This document shows, piece after piece, positions 11,225-21,709 of a DNA stretch of 64,000 nt (its first letter is position 1; each line of letters starts with the position of its first letter). This stretch comes from Phialocephala subalpina (lineage: Eukaryota; Ascomycota; Leotiomycetes; Helotiales; Mollisiaceae), in the NCBI GenBank assembly GCA_900073065.1, contig FJOG01000005.1, forward strand, positions 921,420 through 985,419. The letters run 5' to 3'. The notes under the pieces were generated by a model. It saw nothing but the letters and a program-made list of their open reading frames with translations, did no database searches and was not told the DNA's origin. Made by a program: the position numbers and the translations under genes.

Positions 11225-13609
11225 ATGGTTGGCAAGAAGTCTGGAAAGGCGCTTCTGCGCGAGGAGGGTAAGAATCATCCCTCCCATGGAGCGCGCAGCG
11301 GCAAGTACTGACAGGAGCAGGTCTTCAACGAACTGACAATGGCATGAAGCAGTCAAGCTGGCCTGAGATCCAAATGATCAATCAGAAGAACTACTACACG
11401 TCGGTGCCCTCCATCTCTTAATTGTTTGGAACGCGCCGGCTCAATCCGCCCTCCTCTCCACTCTCCGCCGGCAACTCAATGCTAACTCCTTTATTACAGT
11501 GATTACATGAAGCGCGATGACCAACACCTAGCCCTCCGCCTCCAGAACGAAGCCAATCGAGATCGAATGATTCGCAATGCGAAGGACAAGGATAGAGCGT
11601 TGGCCATGGGCGCCGAGGGCGAGCTGGACGAGGACGAGTCCATGAACAACGATGGCCTTGATGCTACAAAGATCATTGTTATTCATCCCGGCAGCCAGAA
11701 TATGAGGATTGGATTCGCGAGCGATGCCCTTCCCAAGACCATCCCAATGGCAATCGCTGAGAAATGGCCCATCAATGAGTCCCAAGACGTCGAACCAAGA
11801 CCAAAGCGTCAGAAGCTGGATGTTACACCGGAACAGCAATTTGGGGAGGAGTTCGCGAAGAAGTTCACCAAGATGTCGAACGATCTGAAGGTTGATATGA
11901 GAGCGAATAAGCGCAAGGTTCTGCCAAATTCAAAGGAACTGGTCGTGAACTACAATCGTCGTATCGAGCCCGAGAAGATTCCAGAGCATAATGATCCGAT
12001 GAGAATCGAGTGGACCGATATATCGAAGGATGATCCCGAAGATGTCTCGTCATATTTCACTGGTATGGAGGCCTTGCGAATTCCTGACGACTCGAAGCCC
12101 AAATACAAGGTACATTGGCCCATTCAGCATGGTTGCCTCCACGAGAATGACTACATGAGCGCTTCACACCTCATCAATGATCTTGAGTCATTCATTGAGT
12201 CGGCTTTACGGAAGGAGCTAGGACTGAATCGCAGCGGAGAGTGGCCCCAGTACAGCTGTGTTGTCGTCATCCCTGATCTCTACGATAAGAAGTATGTTGA
12301 GCAAATCCTGGAGCTCTGCATGAAGGAATTTGAGTTCAAGCAGGTGGCTTTCATCCAAGAGAGTTTAGCGGCGACTTATGGCGCTGGATACTCTACGGCT
12401 TGCATTGTCGACATCGGTGCCCAAAAGACCTCAATCTGCTGTGTCGAGGATGGTATGTGCATTGAAGACTCGAGAATCAACCTGAAGTACGGCGGCTTCG
12501 ATGTGACGGAGACATTCCTGAAGATGATGTTGTTCGACCACTTCCCTTATCAAGACATCAACTTGAAGCGTCGGTACGACTTCCTTCTTGCTGAAGAGTT
12601 GAAGACCAATTTCTGCACCATGGACCAGGCTTTGATCTCGACTCAATTATACGACTTCCATCTCCGAGCACCAAACCAACCTACCCGTAAGTATCAGTTC
12701 AAGACTTACGATGAAGTCATCCTGGCTCCTATGGGTTTCTTTGATCCTTCAATTTTTGACAACAGCGAAAAGCTTGCTGGGCGCCGCAAGTACATTGAAC
12801 GCTCCTACAATGCCTATGACCCAGAAATGCCAGATGATCCTACCTCAGCGGCTCAATTGGCAATCTTGACTAGCATCAAGCCCTCTCTCGCTACCACTGC
12901 CAACGGTTTCACTCTGAACGGTAACGGCAATATGGACGTCGCTACTCCATCAAAGGAGAAGCCAAACCCACTCAATTTCTTCCGTAACGACAGTGAAGCC
13001 AATGGCAATTCCCGTGTCACCTCTGCCGCAGGATCGCCAGCTCCAGAAGGTGCAAATACTCCAGTCCCATCAGGTCCATACGTCTTCGGAGCCAACGGCA
13101 CGAACGGAGGCTCTCCTGGTCCCGGTGGTACTACGTTCCAGTTCGGAAATGGCTCCCATAACAGCGGTACTCCCAACCCCCCACCAGGCATGTTCGTCGA
13201 TCCATTGGCCCGCACGCAGAAGGACTTCGCGAATGAGCGTGATGCCGTCCTCCCAATCGCTCCTCTTGACATCGCTATCAACACCAGCATCATGCACGCT
13301 GTCAAGGGCGAAGAGAAGAAGACGAAGGACTTCTACGGCGGTATCATGGTTATCGGCGGCGGTGCGAAGACTCCCGGTCTCGGTCCCTTCCTCGAGGATA
13401 GACTGAAGAAGCTCCGACCTGATTTGGCTGCCAAGCAGGAGAATCTACAAGTTGGTACCAGTCCAAGAGAGATGGATGGCCAAGTCGTGGTTTGGAAGGG
13501 AGCCAGCGTATTCGCGAGAATGAAGACTCATGAGAGTTGGGTTGGTCCTTTGGAGTACGAGAGATTGGGAAGCAGAGTTCTGACGACTAAGGTTCTCTGG
13601 AACTACTAG
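11225..13609 (+). CDS. arp8: Actin-related protein 8 (INO80 chromatin-remodelling complex)
   Basis: Exons 11225-11267, 11321-11399 and 11500-13609 give 743 aa. The start MVGKKSGKALLREEG, then LQRTDNG...INQKNYYT and DYMKRDDQ, is the characteristic fungal Arp8 N-terminus and runs continuously across both junctions. The actin fold follows (IIVIHPGSQNMRIGFA phosphate-binding loop 1, CIVDIGAQKTSICCVEDG loop 2, GGGAKTPGL adenosine motif). A low-complexity Ser/Pro/Gly/Asn insertion occupies roughly residues 470-570. Arp8 with Arp4 and nuclear actin binds the HSA region of Ino80 and linker DNA during nucleosome sliding. The second donor is GTCGGT, weaker than usual but required by the frame. An in-frame ATG at 11084 would add 47 residues including a seven-Ser run; the start at 11225 was chosen because family members begin there. 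Confidence 0.93.
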
Positions 13610-15764
13610 GCTTGCTTGCTCGCTTTCATAGTCTACTTGCTATTCAGACATACGGAGTGGTGGAGTTTGCTTTCTGGCGTTGAGCATATCCGGGCTTCTG
13701 ATAGCGATTTGATTTGGGACCTGGCCTTGAAAATAACGACTCATGAAGTGTAGGATTAGATACAAAAAAGCATATTGACGCAACAGAAGTTGATGAGATG
13801 CGATAGATAGGGCCGAATGATAATATCAATGCGATGGCTTTCAATTTCAGCATGGCTCTCAGCCTGCAAGTGAATGTGGATATGCCATGCAATACAGTTC
13901 GATGCATGAATATTAAGTGCCACATTTGTGTTTTTCAATGTATTGGGAACTTTGGGACATTCAAAGTCAAGTCATTTCAGCAGTCTCATCTTTTTCCGCC
14001 AAGCTTCTAGTCCCATATAACTTTACAGTTTGCAGCTTGTGGATTACGCGTTTTGTTGAAGTCCGAACCCTTTTCTGCGGCTTCTTGGTGATGTCGACAA
14101 GTCTGTTGTACCAAATATGCTGGTTTATTCAAAAGCTTTTGCTGCACGTCTGGACTCACGGTCGCAATTTTCGCACCTTCAGGCTGAAATGGGGGTTTTC
14201 ACGCCCTCACAGGCCGCACGGCACAACTACCATCACTTCCTTAAAGGAGGATAAGCTTCCTAAGATTCTTCGGGTCCTCGATCTGCAAGAACTAGAAGAT
14301 TGGGTTTTTTGTTGTTGAGATGTTGATTAAAATTGGGTGCTTGAGTGTGATCGTGGTCGAAGCGCCGAAAGTTTGGCTGAAGGTGAGCCTGTAGTGAGGC
14401 GAGGTGCAGAAAGAGAAGGGTGCCTTGGGGAGGATTCTCCCTACCTGAAGCAAGGTTTTCAGATTCATATCGGCCATTCGAGACTAAGACGCTGGAACGC
14501 TTGTTCTGGGTTCAGAGAGGTTGCAACTTGCGATTTTAGTATTTAGGTGATATTAGAGATTTTTCTTTGGTGCTTAATGGATGTGAGGCAGAGAGTGGAG
14601 CGAAATGAACATCTTGGAGAGGGAAGGAGCCTCCCACCTTCCCGAAACAAGCTTTTCGAGCAGATCATTTAGGCTGAGATGGCAGGATCAGCTTGTTCTG
14701 GTCCAGACTATGGTCATTTTAAAGAACAGGGCCACTCAAAGGCAGATGCGACGAGTTGGAGTCTGGCCGGCACAGTGCCTTTCCGAGAAATGACAAATGG
14801 TCCACTATTCGGCTTTTTAATTGCTTTTTGCCTTTGATTTGAAATACTTTCACTTGCAAATCTAAACTGTATAGTCAGTTCAGTCTTCGGGGGTTGATAT
14901 GCAGGCGAGATTGCGCGTTCCATCTCGCTAAAACTCATTTGGACAATGCATTCAAGAAATTGACAAGGACGAGTTGTCACAAGTTACCAGATAACCTCGG
15001 TGGTATCGAAGATGTGGGCCTGGAAAGCTTGACAGTACAGGTCGACGAATCTCGACCTCATTTACTCCTCATTCAGTGTCTCGACATTGTGATCAACAAG
15101 ATGGTCGATGTCGCCATCTAAGCATGGAGCACGAAAAGCTAGCGCGACGCGCAGGTGCAGATCAACGGATAGATGGCCGCACGCTTAAATTTAAGCTTAA
15201 AGCCAGAGAGGATGAGGAATAATACGTGCTTCGTGATTGGTTGGAGTATAACTTCCTTGACGTGGCTGAGTGGCTCAGGGTCTTCCGGTTGCTAGGTTTC
15301 TTTGCTTTTGTTGTGAGTATATCGGAACATCCACTTCAGCTTTGTTGAAGATGCTAAACAATACTAGGGCTGGAAGATATCCCTTGCATAGTAAGGAGGA
15401 CCTCAATCAACCAGAACCCTGAAAGTAGAGTTCTGTGAACTCTCTCCTCGGGGCCAAAGTGCGTTTTCTGCTGTGGAATAAGTGCGACAGACACATTCTG
15501 TTGGCAGAGGTATATTCTGCAGCTAAAGTATGACTGCTATTTGGTCCCTTTTCTATAGCATGCTGCGCGCGCTATCCTTTCATCGATGACGATCATTGTC
15601 GAGTTGAGATATGTTGATGTGCCCTCCTACTTTGCTCCTACATGCAAGAAGATGGAATCTTTGCATCCGGCGAATTCGCAATTGTCGCTTAGGTTGACAA
15701 CAACGAGGATCTTTCAACGAGAGCACAAAACTTGCCGACGGTGTTCGAACACCAAGTAATCGAA
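13610..15764. other. 2.1-kb intergenic region, no gene seen
   Basis: Arp8 3' region followed by non-coding-looking DNA; the longest open frames (13917-14318 +, 14605-14793 +) have no family features. It holds one copy of a 28-nt dispersed motif (13843-13870) whose partner lies downstream of the peroxygenase gene. Confidence 0.45.
13843..13870 (+). repeat. 28-nt dispersed motif, copy 1
   Basis: Matches 17578-17605 at 26 of 28 positions, and both differences are transitions. Both copies lie 3' of a plus-strand gene. The flanks show weaker similarity (a shared GCAATACA-like word follows each). Possibly the edge of a degraded dispersed repeat. Confidence 0.4.
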
Positions 15765-15772
15765 TATATAAG
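15765..15772 (+). promoter_or_regulatory. TATA box of the peroxygenase gene
   Basis: TATATAAG lies about 92 bp upstream of the ATG at 15864. A pyrimidine-rich leader (CTTCTCTTTCTCC) follows, the usual layout of a strongly expressed fungal secreted-enzyme gene. Confidence 0.5.
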
Positions 15773-15863
15773 GGGCCGTCTCAATCAGATGGTGAAGTCC
15801 ATCAGCATCTGTCAAATCAGACTTCCCTTCTCTTTCTCCTTCAACGAGTCTCAATCGATCATC

Positions 15864-17446
15864 ATGAAGACTGCTGTCTTTCTGGCCGCTATGGCGAGCT
15901 CTACCTGGGCCTTCCCGATTATGGATGATCCCAAAACTGCCCAAATGGCCCGTGAGTTCCTGGAGCGTTATCAGGCCGGCCCTCGGGACCTGTCGAACGA
16001 TCCTCTTGGGATCAGTAAGGCGCAGACCAACTGCGGGTAAGTATTTTGACCTCAAAGCCCTCGACATGAACTGACTGACTGCAGTCCAACGCCATGCACG
16101 GTCTTTGACGCCGAAGACCAGCTGGTTTCCGTCACTGGCCAAAATGTCTAGCAGTCCCCTGCCGCTTCTAATATTCGTGGCCCATGCCCCGGCCTAAATG
16201 CTGCAGCAAACCACGGGTACTTACCTCGCAATGGGTATGTCCTTCCAGATGACTCTTCTGACAATCACTGACAATCACTAGAATCGCCACGATCGAGCAG
16301 ACCATCTCCGGCCTCGAAGCCCTCTACAACATGGACCCTATTCTTGGTGCCGCTCTCTCCGCTTACGCCGTGGCTACCGGTGGCAATGTTCTTGAAGGTG
16401 TATGGTCGATTGGTGGGCCTCTTCCTGAGGACTGTCTTCTGAACGGCCTGATTGGCACCGGTCAAGGCCTTTCATATAGTCACAACGCTTACGAGGTTAG
16501 TGGAACGAACCCCCATAATACACTTGCTAACAATGCTCAGGGCGATGTCTCGATCGGACGCAACGACATTTATACCAACAACGGCGATGCTCATTCCCTC
16601 AACATCACCAAGTTTGAAAAGGTCTACGCTGTCAGTGGTGCAGAGAATCGCTATACTCTAGACAAATTCCGTGCTCGCTTCGAGGAGGTACAGGACGAGT
16701 CAATTGCGAATAATCCATACTACTTCACTGGCGCTTTCTCGACTGTCGTTGTCGTGCCTGCTGCATACAACTTTGTCATCAACTTCATGTCCAACCACAC
16801 TGAGGAGGAACTAAGCGGATACCTCGACGGCTACAATTTCAAGAGCTTCTTTGGTGTCACTGGAGAGTCGGGAAGCTTTGAGTGGCAGCGTGGCCAAGAA
16901 CGCGTGCCAGACAACTGGGTGAGCTCAAGCTCCATTAAAATCTATTTCTGAGGAATAAGCTGCTAACACAATGAAGTATCGCCGCCCAACGTCCAACCAG
17001 TATACCGCCCCGGACGTCTTCATCGATGTTGGCATCGGCTACGCCGCCTACCCCAACACCTTGAAATTTGGAGGCAACACCGGAACACCCAATTCCTTCG
17101 TCGGCCTAGACGTCGCTAATCTCACCGGCGGCATCTACAACGCGCAAGACTTATTTGAGGGCGATAACCTCGCTTGCTTTTCTTACTCGATCTTACAGGA
17201 AGGTATCCCTGATTTTGCGAGCAATGTGGTCAATGGCCTGTCAGCGGTCACGAGTTTGGTCAACAAGGTATGTATCTCTCGATATTCTGGACGGTGGAGA
17301 TGAACGTTTGCTGACGATAGGCATAGTATGTTGGTCCCCTTGTTGGTGGCTTGAACTGCACGCAGATCAGTGGCCAAAGCACGGAGCTCTTCAACGACTT
17401 TCCTGGATACAAGTATAGTCCTACTGGTCCGGACACCAACTACTAG
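15864..17446 (+). pseudogene. Secreted heme-thiolate peroxygenase/chloroperoxidase with in-frame TAG
   Basis: Six exons fit: 15864-16036, 16085-16234, 16282-16495, 16541-16918, 16977-17267, 17327-17446. All have clean GT..AG junctions; intron 3 is only 45 nt, in frame, with GTTAGT donor and GCTAAC branch site. Read through, the product would be 441 aa with signal peptide MKTAVFLAAMASSTWA, the proximal heme-cysteine motif PCPGLNAAANHG, then YEGDVSIGR (the EGD-x-S-x-R motif of the unspecific peroxygenase family). Such enzymes use H2O2 to oxygenate or halogenate organic substrates outside the cell. Codon 80 (16149-16151) is TAG just before the heme motif, where relatives usually have Trp followed by Gln. 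This cuts the product to 79 aa without the heme ligand. No other lesion is seen, so the break is recent or is bypassed by editing or readthrough. Confidence 0.85.
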
Positions 17447-18038
17447 ACTTCTAGTGGACATTTTGAGTTTGAGATGCGCTGATGACGAGTTCAATTAAAA
17501 CTTTCTCATGCGTAAAGGGGCTGATAGAGGGTGGAAAGCAGGCGGATATATAAGAAATGATAGTGGAAGTGCATTTGAATTTCAACATGGCTCTCAGCCT
17601 GTAAGGCATGAGATTTGCAATACAATACAACTGAGTCCAAGTCGGAACAAGTTGGAGTTACGACATTTTCGAGATCTCAAAAAGAAACGAGAGAAAAAAC
17701 GAGATGTTCTCGAAGGAGTTTTATCTATTCCCTCAATTTTCGGACGGTACAGTCGTTTTTGTTCTGCAGTCTTCCTTCTGCGTACGAATCTTCCATTGCT
17801 GCCTAGAATTGTGGCCTGGTGATTACGAGCCCGAATAGGAAGGTCGTTAGCAGCCAGGTACAGAAGGAACCAGGAACCCTTCGCTATCCACCCTATCCTA
17901 ATTCTCAGACTCGATTCTGCCATTCTTCTTGAGCAAACAAGTATAATCAGTCAGGGGATACTTCCTTTCTCACAGCAATTCAGCAACCTCACTCTCAGAC
18001 CTGAGTAAAGACGACCCCTCCTCACGTTCATCCTAGCC
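17447..18038. other. Intergenic region between peroxygenase and GNAT genes
   Basis: No gene. Contains the second copy of the 28-nt dispersed motif (17578-17605) and a TATATAAG word at about 17547. The last 60 bases before 18039 are C/T-rich, as in fungal leaders. Confidence 0.4.
17578..17605 (+). repeat. 28-nt dispersed motif, copy 2
   Basis: Same orientation as the copy at 13843-13870, differing at two positions, both transitions. Located about 130 bp after the peroxygenase stop codon. Confidence 0.4.
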
Positions 18039-18968
18039 ATGTCTGGGAACGCCGATGTCAGCAAATACGATGGCCCCAAGTTTCATATCAGGTATGCAGG
18101 AGTAGCTCTCAACGATGAACAATTCATTGTCGAAGCATTCGACTCAACACTTTCTTACTTGGTTTCGATCGGAAGTGGGGAGATGTGGGGTTCAACTCCG
18201 TTCTCTGAGAAGGATGGCTTCTTAGAAGAAACTCTGAAAGATGTCGAACAATCTGAGAAGTACCAGACAACAGGATCTGGAGACGCAGTCCGCATTCTGA
18301 TTGCGGAGATCGAGTTGTCAGAATTATCCACTTCAGAGACTCGCGGTAATCTACGCTTTCGAATCGATAACAATAAACAGCGGTTCCTGTCCGTCGGTAC
18401 TGCGACCATCCGAGAAAATTGGCTGCCCGCCTACGTCACCTCCAAAGCTGAACACTTGGGTCTCGGAGGAATTGAACTCAGGGATGTCTTATATCTTGAG
18501 GTGATAATCACGGATTATCGAACAGGTTCAACCAGTAAAGGTGCTGGCATGGCTCTAATACAGAGCATTGTTAAGTACGGCCGGAAAGCAGGGAAAAGAA
18601 CTCTTTATGTCGACGCCGTAAGTGACACCAGGGACCAACAGATTTTGATTCCAGGATGGTTCGTGATGAAGGTTGTCCTTGAGACATGGCTTGACAGCTG
18701 ATGTAGTCATGGATCATGTCTTCGCGCTCCCAATTTCCAACATTGTCTCAGGCACTTGCTGACTTCTTTCAGTGGGCAGGCAATGAGCGAAAGCTTGTCC
18801 GGTAATTCTCAGGAGGGTTTAGTGGTAATCAGTGGTCGCTGACATGAGAATAGTTACTACGAGCACCAGGGATTCAACGTGGTGGGCGATTTCTCCATGA
18901 AGCGTCGCAGCGGATCAACTTGGCTAGGAACGCTACTGCAGATGGATCTCCGACCTGAAAATGACTGA
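18039..18968 (+). CDS. GNAT-family N-acetyltransferase (240 aa)
   Basis: Exons 18039-18617, 18773-18801 (29 nt) and 18854-18968; donors GTAAGT and GTAATT, acceptors CAG and TAG. The C-terminal half has the acetyl-CoA fold: a beta strand DVLYLEVIITDYR, then TSKGAGMALIQSIVKYGRKAG (in place of the classical R/Q-x-x-G-x-G/A loop plus helix), TLYVDAW and NERKLVRYYEHQGF, the usual GNAT C-terminal sheet with Tyr general acid. It would transfer an acetyl group from acetyl-CoA to an unknown small molecule or protein. The N-terminal 100 residues have no assignable domain. The tiny middle exon is needed to keep LVRYYE in frame. No lesion. Confidence 0.75.
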
Positions 18969-19589
18969 GTCACAACGCTGGAAACGCTAGGTACAAACCT
19001 CATCAAGGTTCCAAAAGCTGTGATCAAGCCATCTGACGAGTGGAAGCATCTGTAACTTCATCTAGTTTCATCCTGTCTAAAGAACATCTATCCATATCTG
19101 CTCTGCCTTCCTAGAAATCGCAGCGACATAAATATTTCCACATTTCCGATCTATTACAATCAGAGTCGCAGCAGACGGGTCCTTGACGAAGTTTCCTCGA
19201 AGTTCTCAGCGACAGCTGCTCACACAACCTGTGCATACTCAGTGCATTTCGTATTACGGATCTTAAACGAAGCCGCATCAAGACCCTCAACTTTAAATGT
19301 CCAAAGCCCAACACAATTCCCTTGATTCTCTAACTCGAGCTGAGCAGAGTTGTCCTATTATGTCTTCGCGTGTGACATTTTGTTTGGGGCTTCTTTGCAT
19401 ACGATGGGAGCTGCAGCCACGAATGCTGTGAGGGCGAGAAGACATGGGAGAGAGAATCTCGTCGTGGCGTACGGGTTGGAAGTGTTTGAATTGTAATGTT
19501 GAGATTTTTCTGGCGACGGAGGAGAATCGTAGTTCGGTCTTGGATTTGAGATTGTGGTTGTTCTACTGATCGAAGACTTCCTTCTTCGC
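18969..19589. other. Convergent intergenic region
   Basis: Lies between the 3' ends of the plus-strand GNAT and minus-strand F-box genes. Short open frames only; nothing recognised. Confidence 0.4.
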
Positions 19590-20729
19590 TCAGAAGGGAA
19601 CGAACGTCCCATGTCTAACCACGAAGTATCGTCTAACTTTGTCGCACGAGAGCTCGACATTCTCAGGCCATGGCCAAGGACTCTTCGTTCGTAAATCCTT
19701 CTCATTCTGTGCAGTTAAGAGCGAATCAAACTTGAATTCAGAGTCTGCCTTCTGTTCAAAGGCGGCGCAAATAGAGCCTCGCCGAAATGTCACTTTTCTT
19801 CTCATTGTCCCTGCACGATACCAAAGTCGACTTCTCCACTTGAAATCACATGGATCGCGCCCTTCTCCAATATCCATCCATCTTGTAACGAACATTGCAT
19901 TGCCAGCTCTCCCGTAGCTTTTGAAATCAACTCGGAACTCGGTGTAACAATGCTCGCAATATATGATACCTTGCCTATTCTCGTATCCCTCAATTGCGTC
20001 CGAATGCGGAATTTGTATTCCATGCATATACAGACCCAACATTGTCGCGAACTGGATGTGAGGACAGATATCAATGCCACCGTGCCATGGAAGAGGGAGT
20101 TTTTGTGAGGATGGTATCATGAAAACTCTTTGCTCGCGCACGAGTAGCGAGCCATCCTGGATTCGAACTGTAGCTGAACATTGCTCTACAAAGTCACTGC
20201 GAACAAAATTCGTTGTTCTGTAGGATAGAAGGTTGATCAATTTGGCAGTATCGTGGCCCTGCCTGTGAGCTTTCATTGCCATTCGGAAGATCGTCGACGA
20301 GAACTCGAAGTGAGTCGCCGTTTTAACATCACTTCCTGAGTCTGCCTTCCAGCATGCCAACAAGGGCTTGCTAGTTAGGGACGTACGTCGAGATGGTAGA
20401 TGGGTTTCGGCCGAGGACATAGAATGGAATTTGTTGCAATGCGGGCACAGGAGGTGGCTGGGAAGGTCTCGGTCTAGGAGACGCAGAAACCCATTTACTA
20501 TCGAACACTCAGCCTTCTTGAGGGGTTGCAGACACTGCATCTCAAGGCATGAATGGAGAGCATGGCAGGAAAGGGCTAAGCTCGCAGCTGATTCAGGTGG
20601 GAGATAGCTTGCTATGTGGAGGATGAGCTCAGGTGGAAGCTTTCGGAGAGGCGAAGCTTCAAGAGCGAGGGGTCTAGCTTCAGTTCCACACCATTTAAGC
20701 AGCTCGAAGAAGCGCCGGATCACATCCAT
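19590..20729 (-). CDS. F-box domain protein (379 aa)
   Basis: Single exon. An F-box spans about residues 27-63 (LRKLPPELILHIASYLPPES, then ALSCHALHSCL), the Skp1-binding motif of SCF ubiquitin ligases. The rest has no repeats but contains two Cys pairs, CPHC near residue 98 and CEHC near 245, which could bind zinc, in a layout common among Pezizomycotina F-box proteins of unknown substrate. The start was chosen as the first ATG; a C/T-rich leader is not obvious. The frame is intact over 1.1 kb while the antisense frames are short. The neighbouring inverted-repeat element begins about 165 bp upstream of the start codon. Confidence 0.8.
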   Translation of the reverse strand: MDVIRRFFELLKWCGTEARPLALEASPLRKLPPELILHIASYLPPESAASLALSCHALHSCLEMQCLQPLKKAECSIVNGFLRLLDRDLPSHLLCPHCNKFHSMSSAETHLPSRRTSLTSKPLLACWKADSGSDVKTATHFEFSSTIFRMAMKAHRQGHDTAKLINLLSYRTTNFVRSDFVEQCSATVRIQDGSLLVREQRVFMIPSSQKLPLPWHGGIDICPHIQFATMLGLYMHGIQIPHSDAIEGYENRQGIIYCEHCYTEFRVDFKSYGRAGNAMFVTRWMDIGEGRDPCDFKWRSRLWYRAGTMRRKVTFRRGSICAAFEQKADSEFKFDSLLTAQNEKDLRTKSPWPWPENVELSCDKVRRYFVVRHGTFVPF

Positions 20730-20894
20730 TTCGAAGGTGAAGCTCTTGACTGGAGGTGAACTATATGTTGTTGAGTGAAGGTTAAAAAGAAACGATGGAA
20801 GCGGTACCGGTGCGCAGATATCCTAGTGCCGCTAGCTAGCCGGACGACTCTAGCCTGATCGAGATACTATCGTAACCTTACCCGTAATTTACAA

Positions 20895-21514
20895 GCTGTG
20901 AGAGGAAACACTACAGAGACGCAGTGCGTGGGCCTAGTTCCACCATAGGGTGCGTGAGAGCCGTAAATCCTGGCCCTCTAATTGGGCTAAATAAGGGGGT
21001 AAAGTCTTTGTAATCTATATACCCTTTAGGCTAGCCCGATTTGAAGATATATATTGCTTAATTCCCTGCTTTTGGATTTACGTACTTTTACGTGAAAATT
21101 ATATTTTTAAAAGGTAATCAAATCAAAGAATTTTTAAAATAAAAATTTATTAGAATTTATAAATAGAAAACAAACTTATATTTATATTTTATTTATAATT
21201 TTATATTTATTTTTCAAATTTAATTTAAAATAAGATCAAAATCACGTGGAACTTTTAGTTCGGTAGTAAACCCGATTCGAGTTTAACCAGCCAATAAACG
21301 ATACTATTAATAATTTATATGGGCTCGACTCAGTGATACGCAAGGTGCGCGCACATATACCCCACGAATGCGGTTAGTGCCAAGGGATATGTGAAAGTCT
21401 AGTAACTTGCGCAGGGGACTTTGAACCAATTAGCGCACTAGGATTCACGACTCTCGCTCTATGGCGGAACTAGGCTTACGCACTGCGTCTCTCTAGTATT
21501 TCCTTGCTGCGAGC
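20895..21514. mobile_element. MITE-like element: about 90-bp inverted repeats around an AT-rich core
   Basis: Bases 20895-20985 match the reverse complement of 21426-21514 at roughly four positions in five, most differences being transitions; shared words include GAGACGCAGTGCGT, GCCTAGTTCC and CTAATTGG. Weaker inverted similarity continues inward (CCCTTTAGGCTAGCCCG against CCCTTGGCACTAACCGC). The core at 21040-21240 is strongly AT-rich, as after repeat-induced point mutation. No transposase frame is present, and outer boundaries and target duplication could not be fixed. It abuts the missing 5' end of the HET pseudogene. Best read as a non-autonomous DNA transposon or its relic. Confidence 0.6.
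21040..21240. repeat. AT-rich core, RIP-like composition
   Basis: Long runs of A/T with almost no G or C, in contrast to the mixed flanking repeats. This fits C-to-T decay of repeated DNA in an ascomycete. No coding potential. Confidence 0.5.
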
Positions 21515-21709
21515 AGTGCACTAATTCCTCCTGCTATAGCCATAAATACGCAGCTCGGTAACATGAAGGGAATACCAGTGCGCTATAGTCGTGGATATCA
21601 GGAGCGGGCCTGTTTGTGATGAGGATGTAGAGAGAGGAAGGAATTCGCGGAAGTGTTACTTAAAAGAGGACTAACGAGAATCAGTCTTAGCGAGCCCGAG
21701 GATCTGCCG

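Noticed and set aside
16130..16154. Mini-intron removing the peroxygenase TAG
   Set aside because: The only GT...TAG segment that removes the stop in frame is 27 nt, below the usable size of a spliceosomal intron; other acceptors shift the frame.
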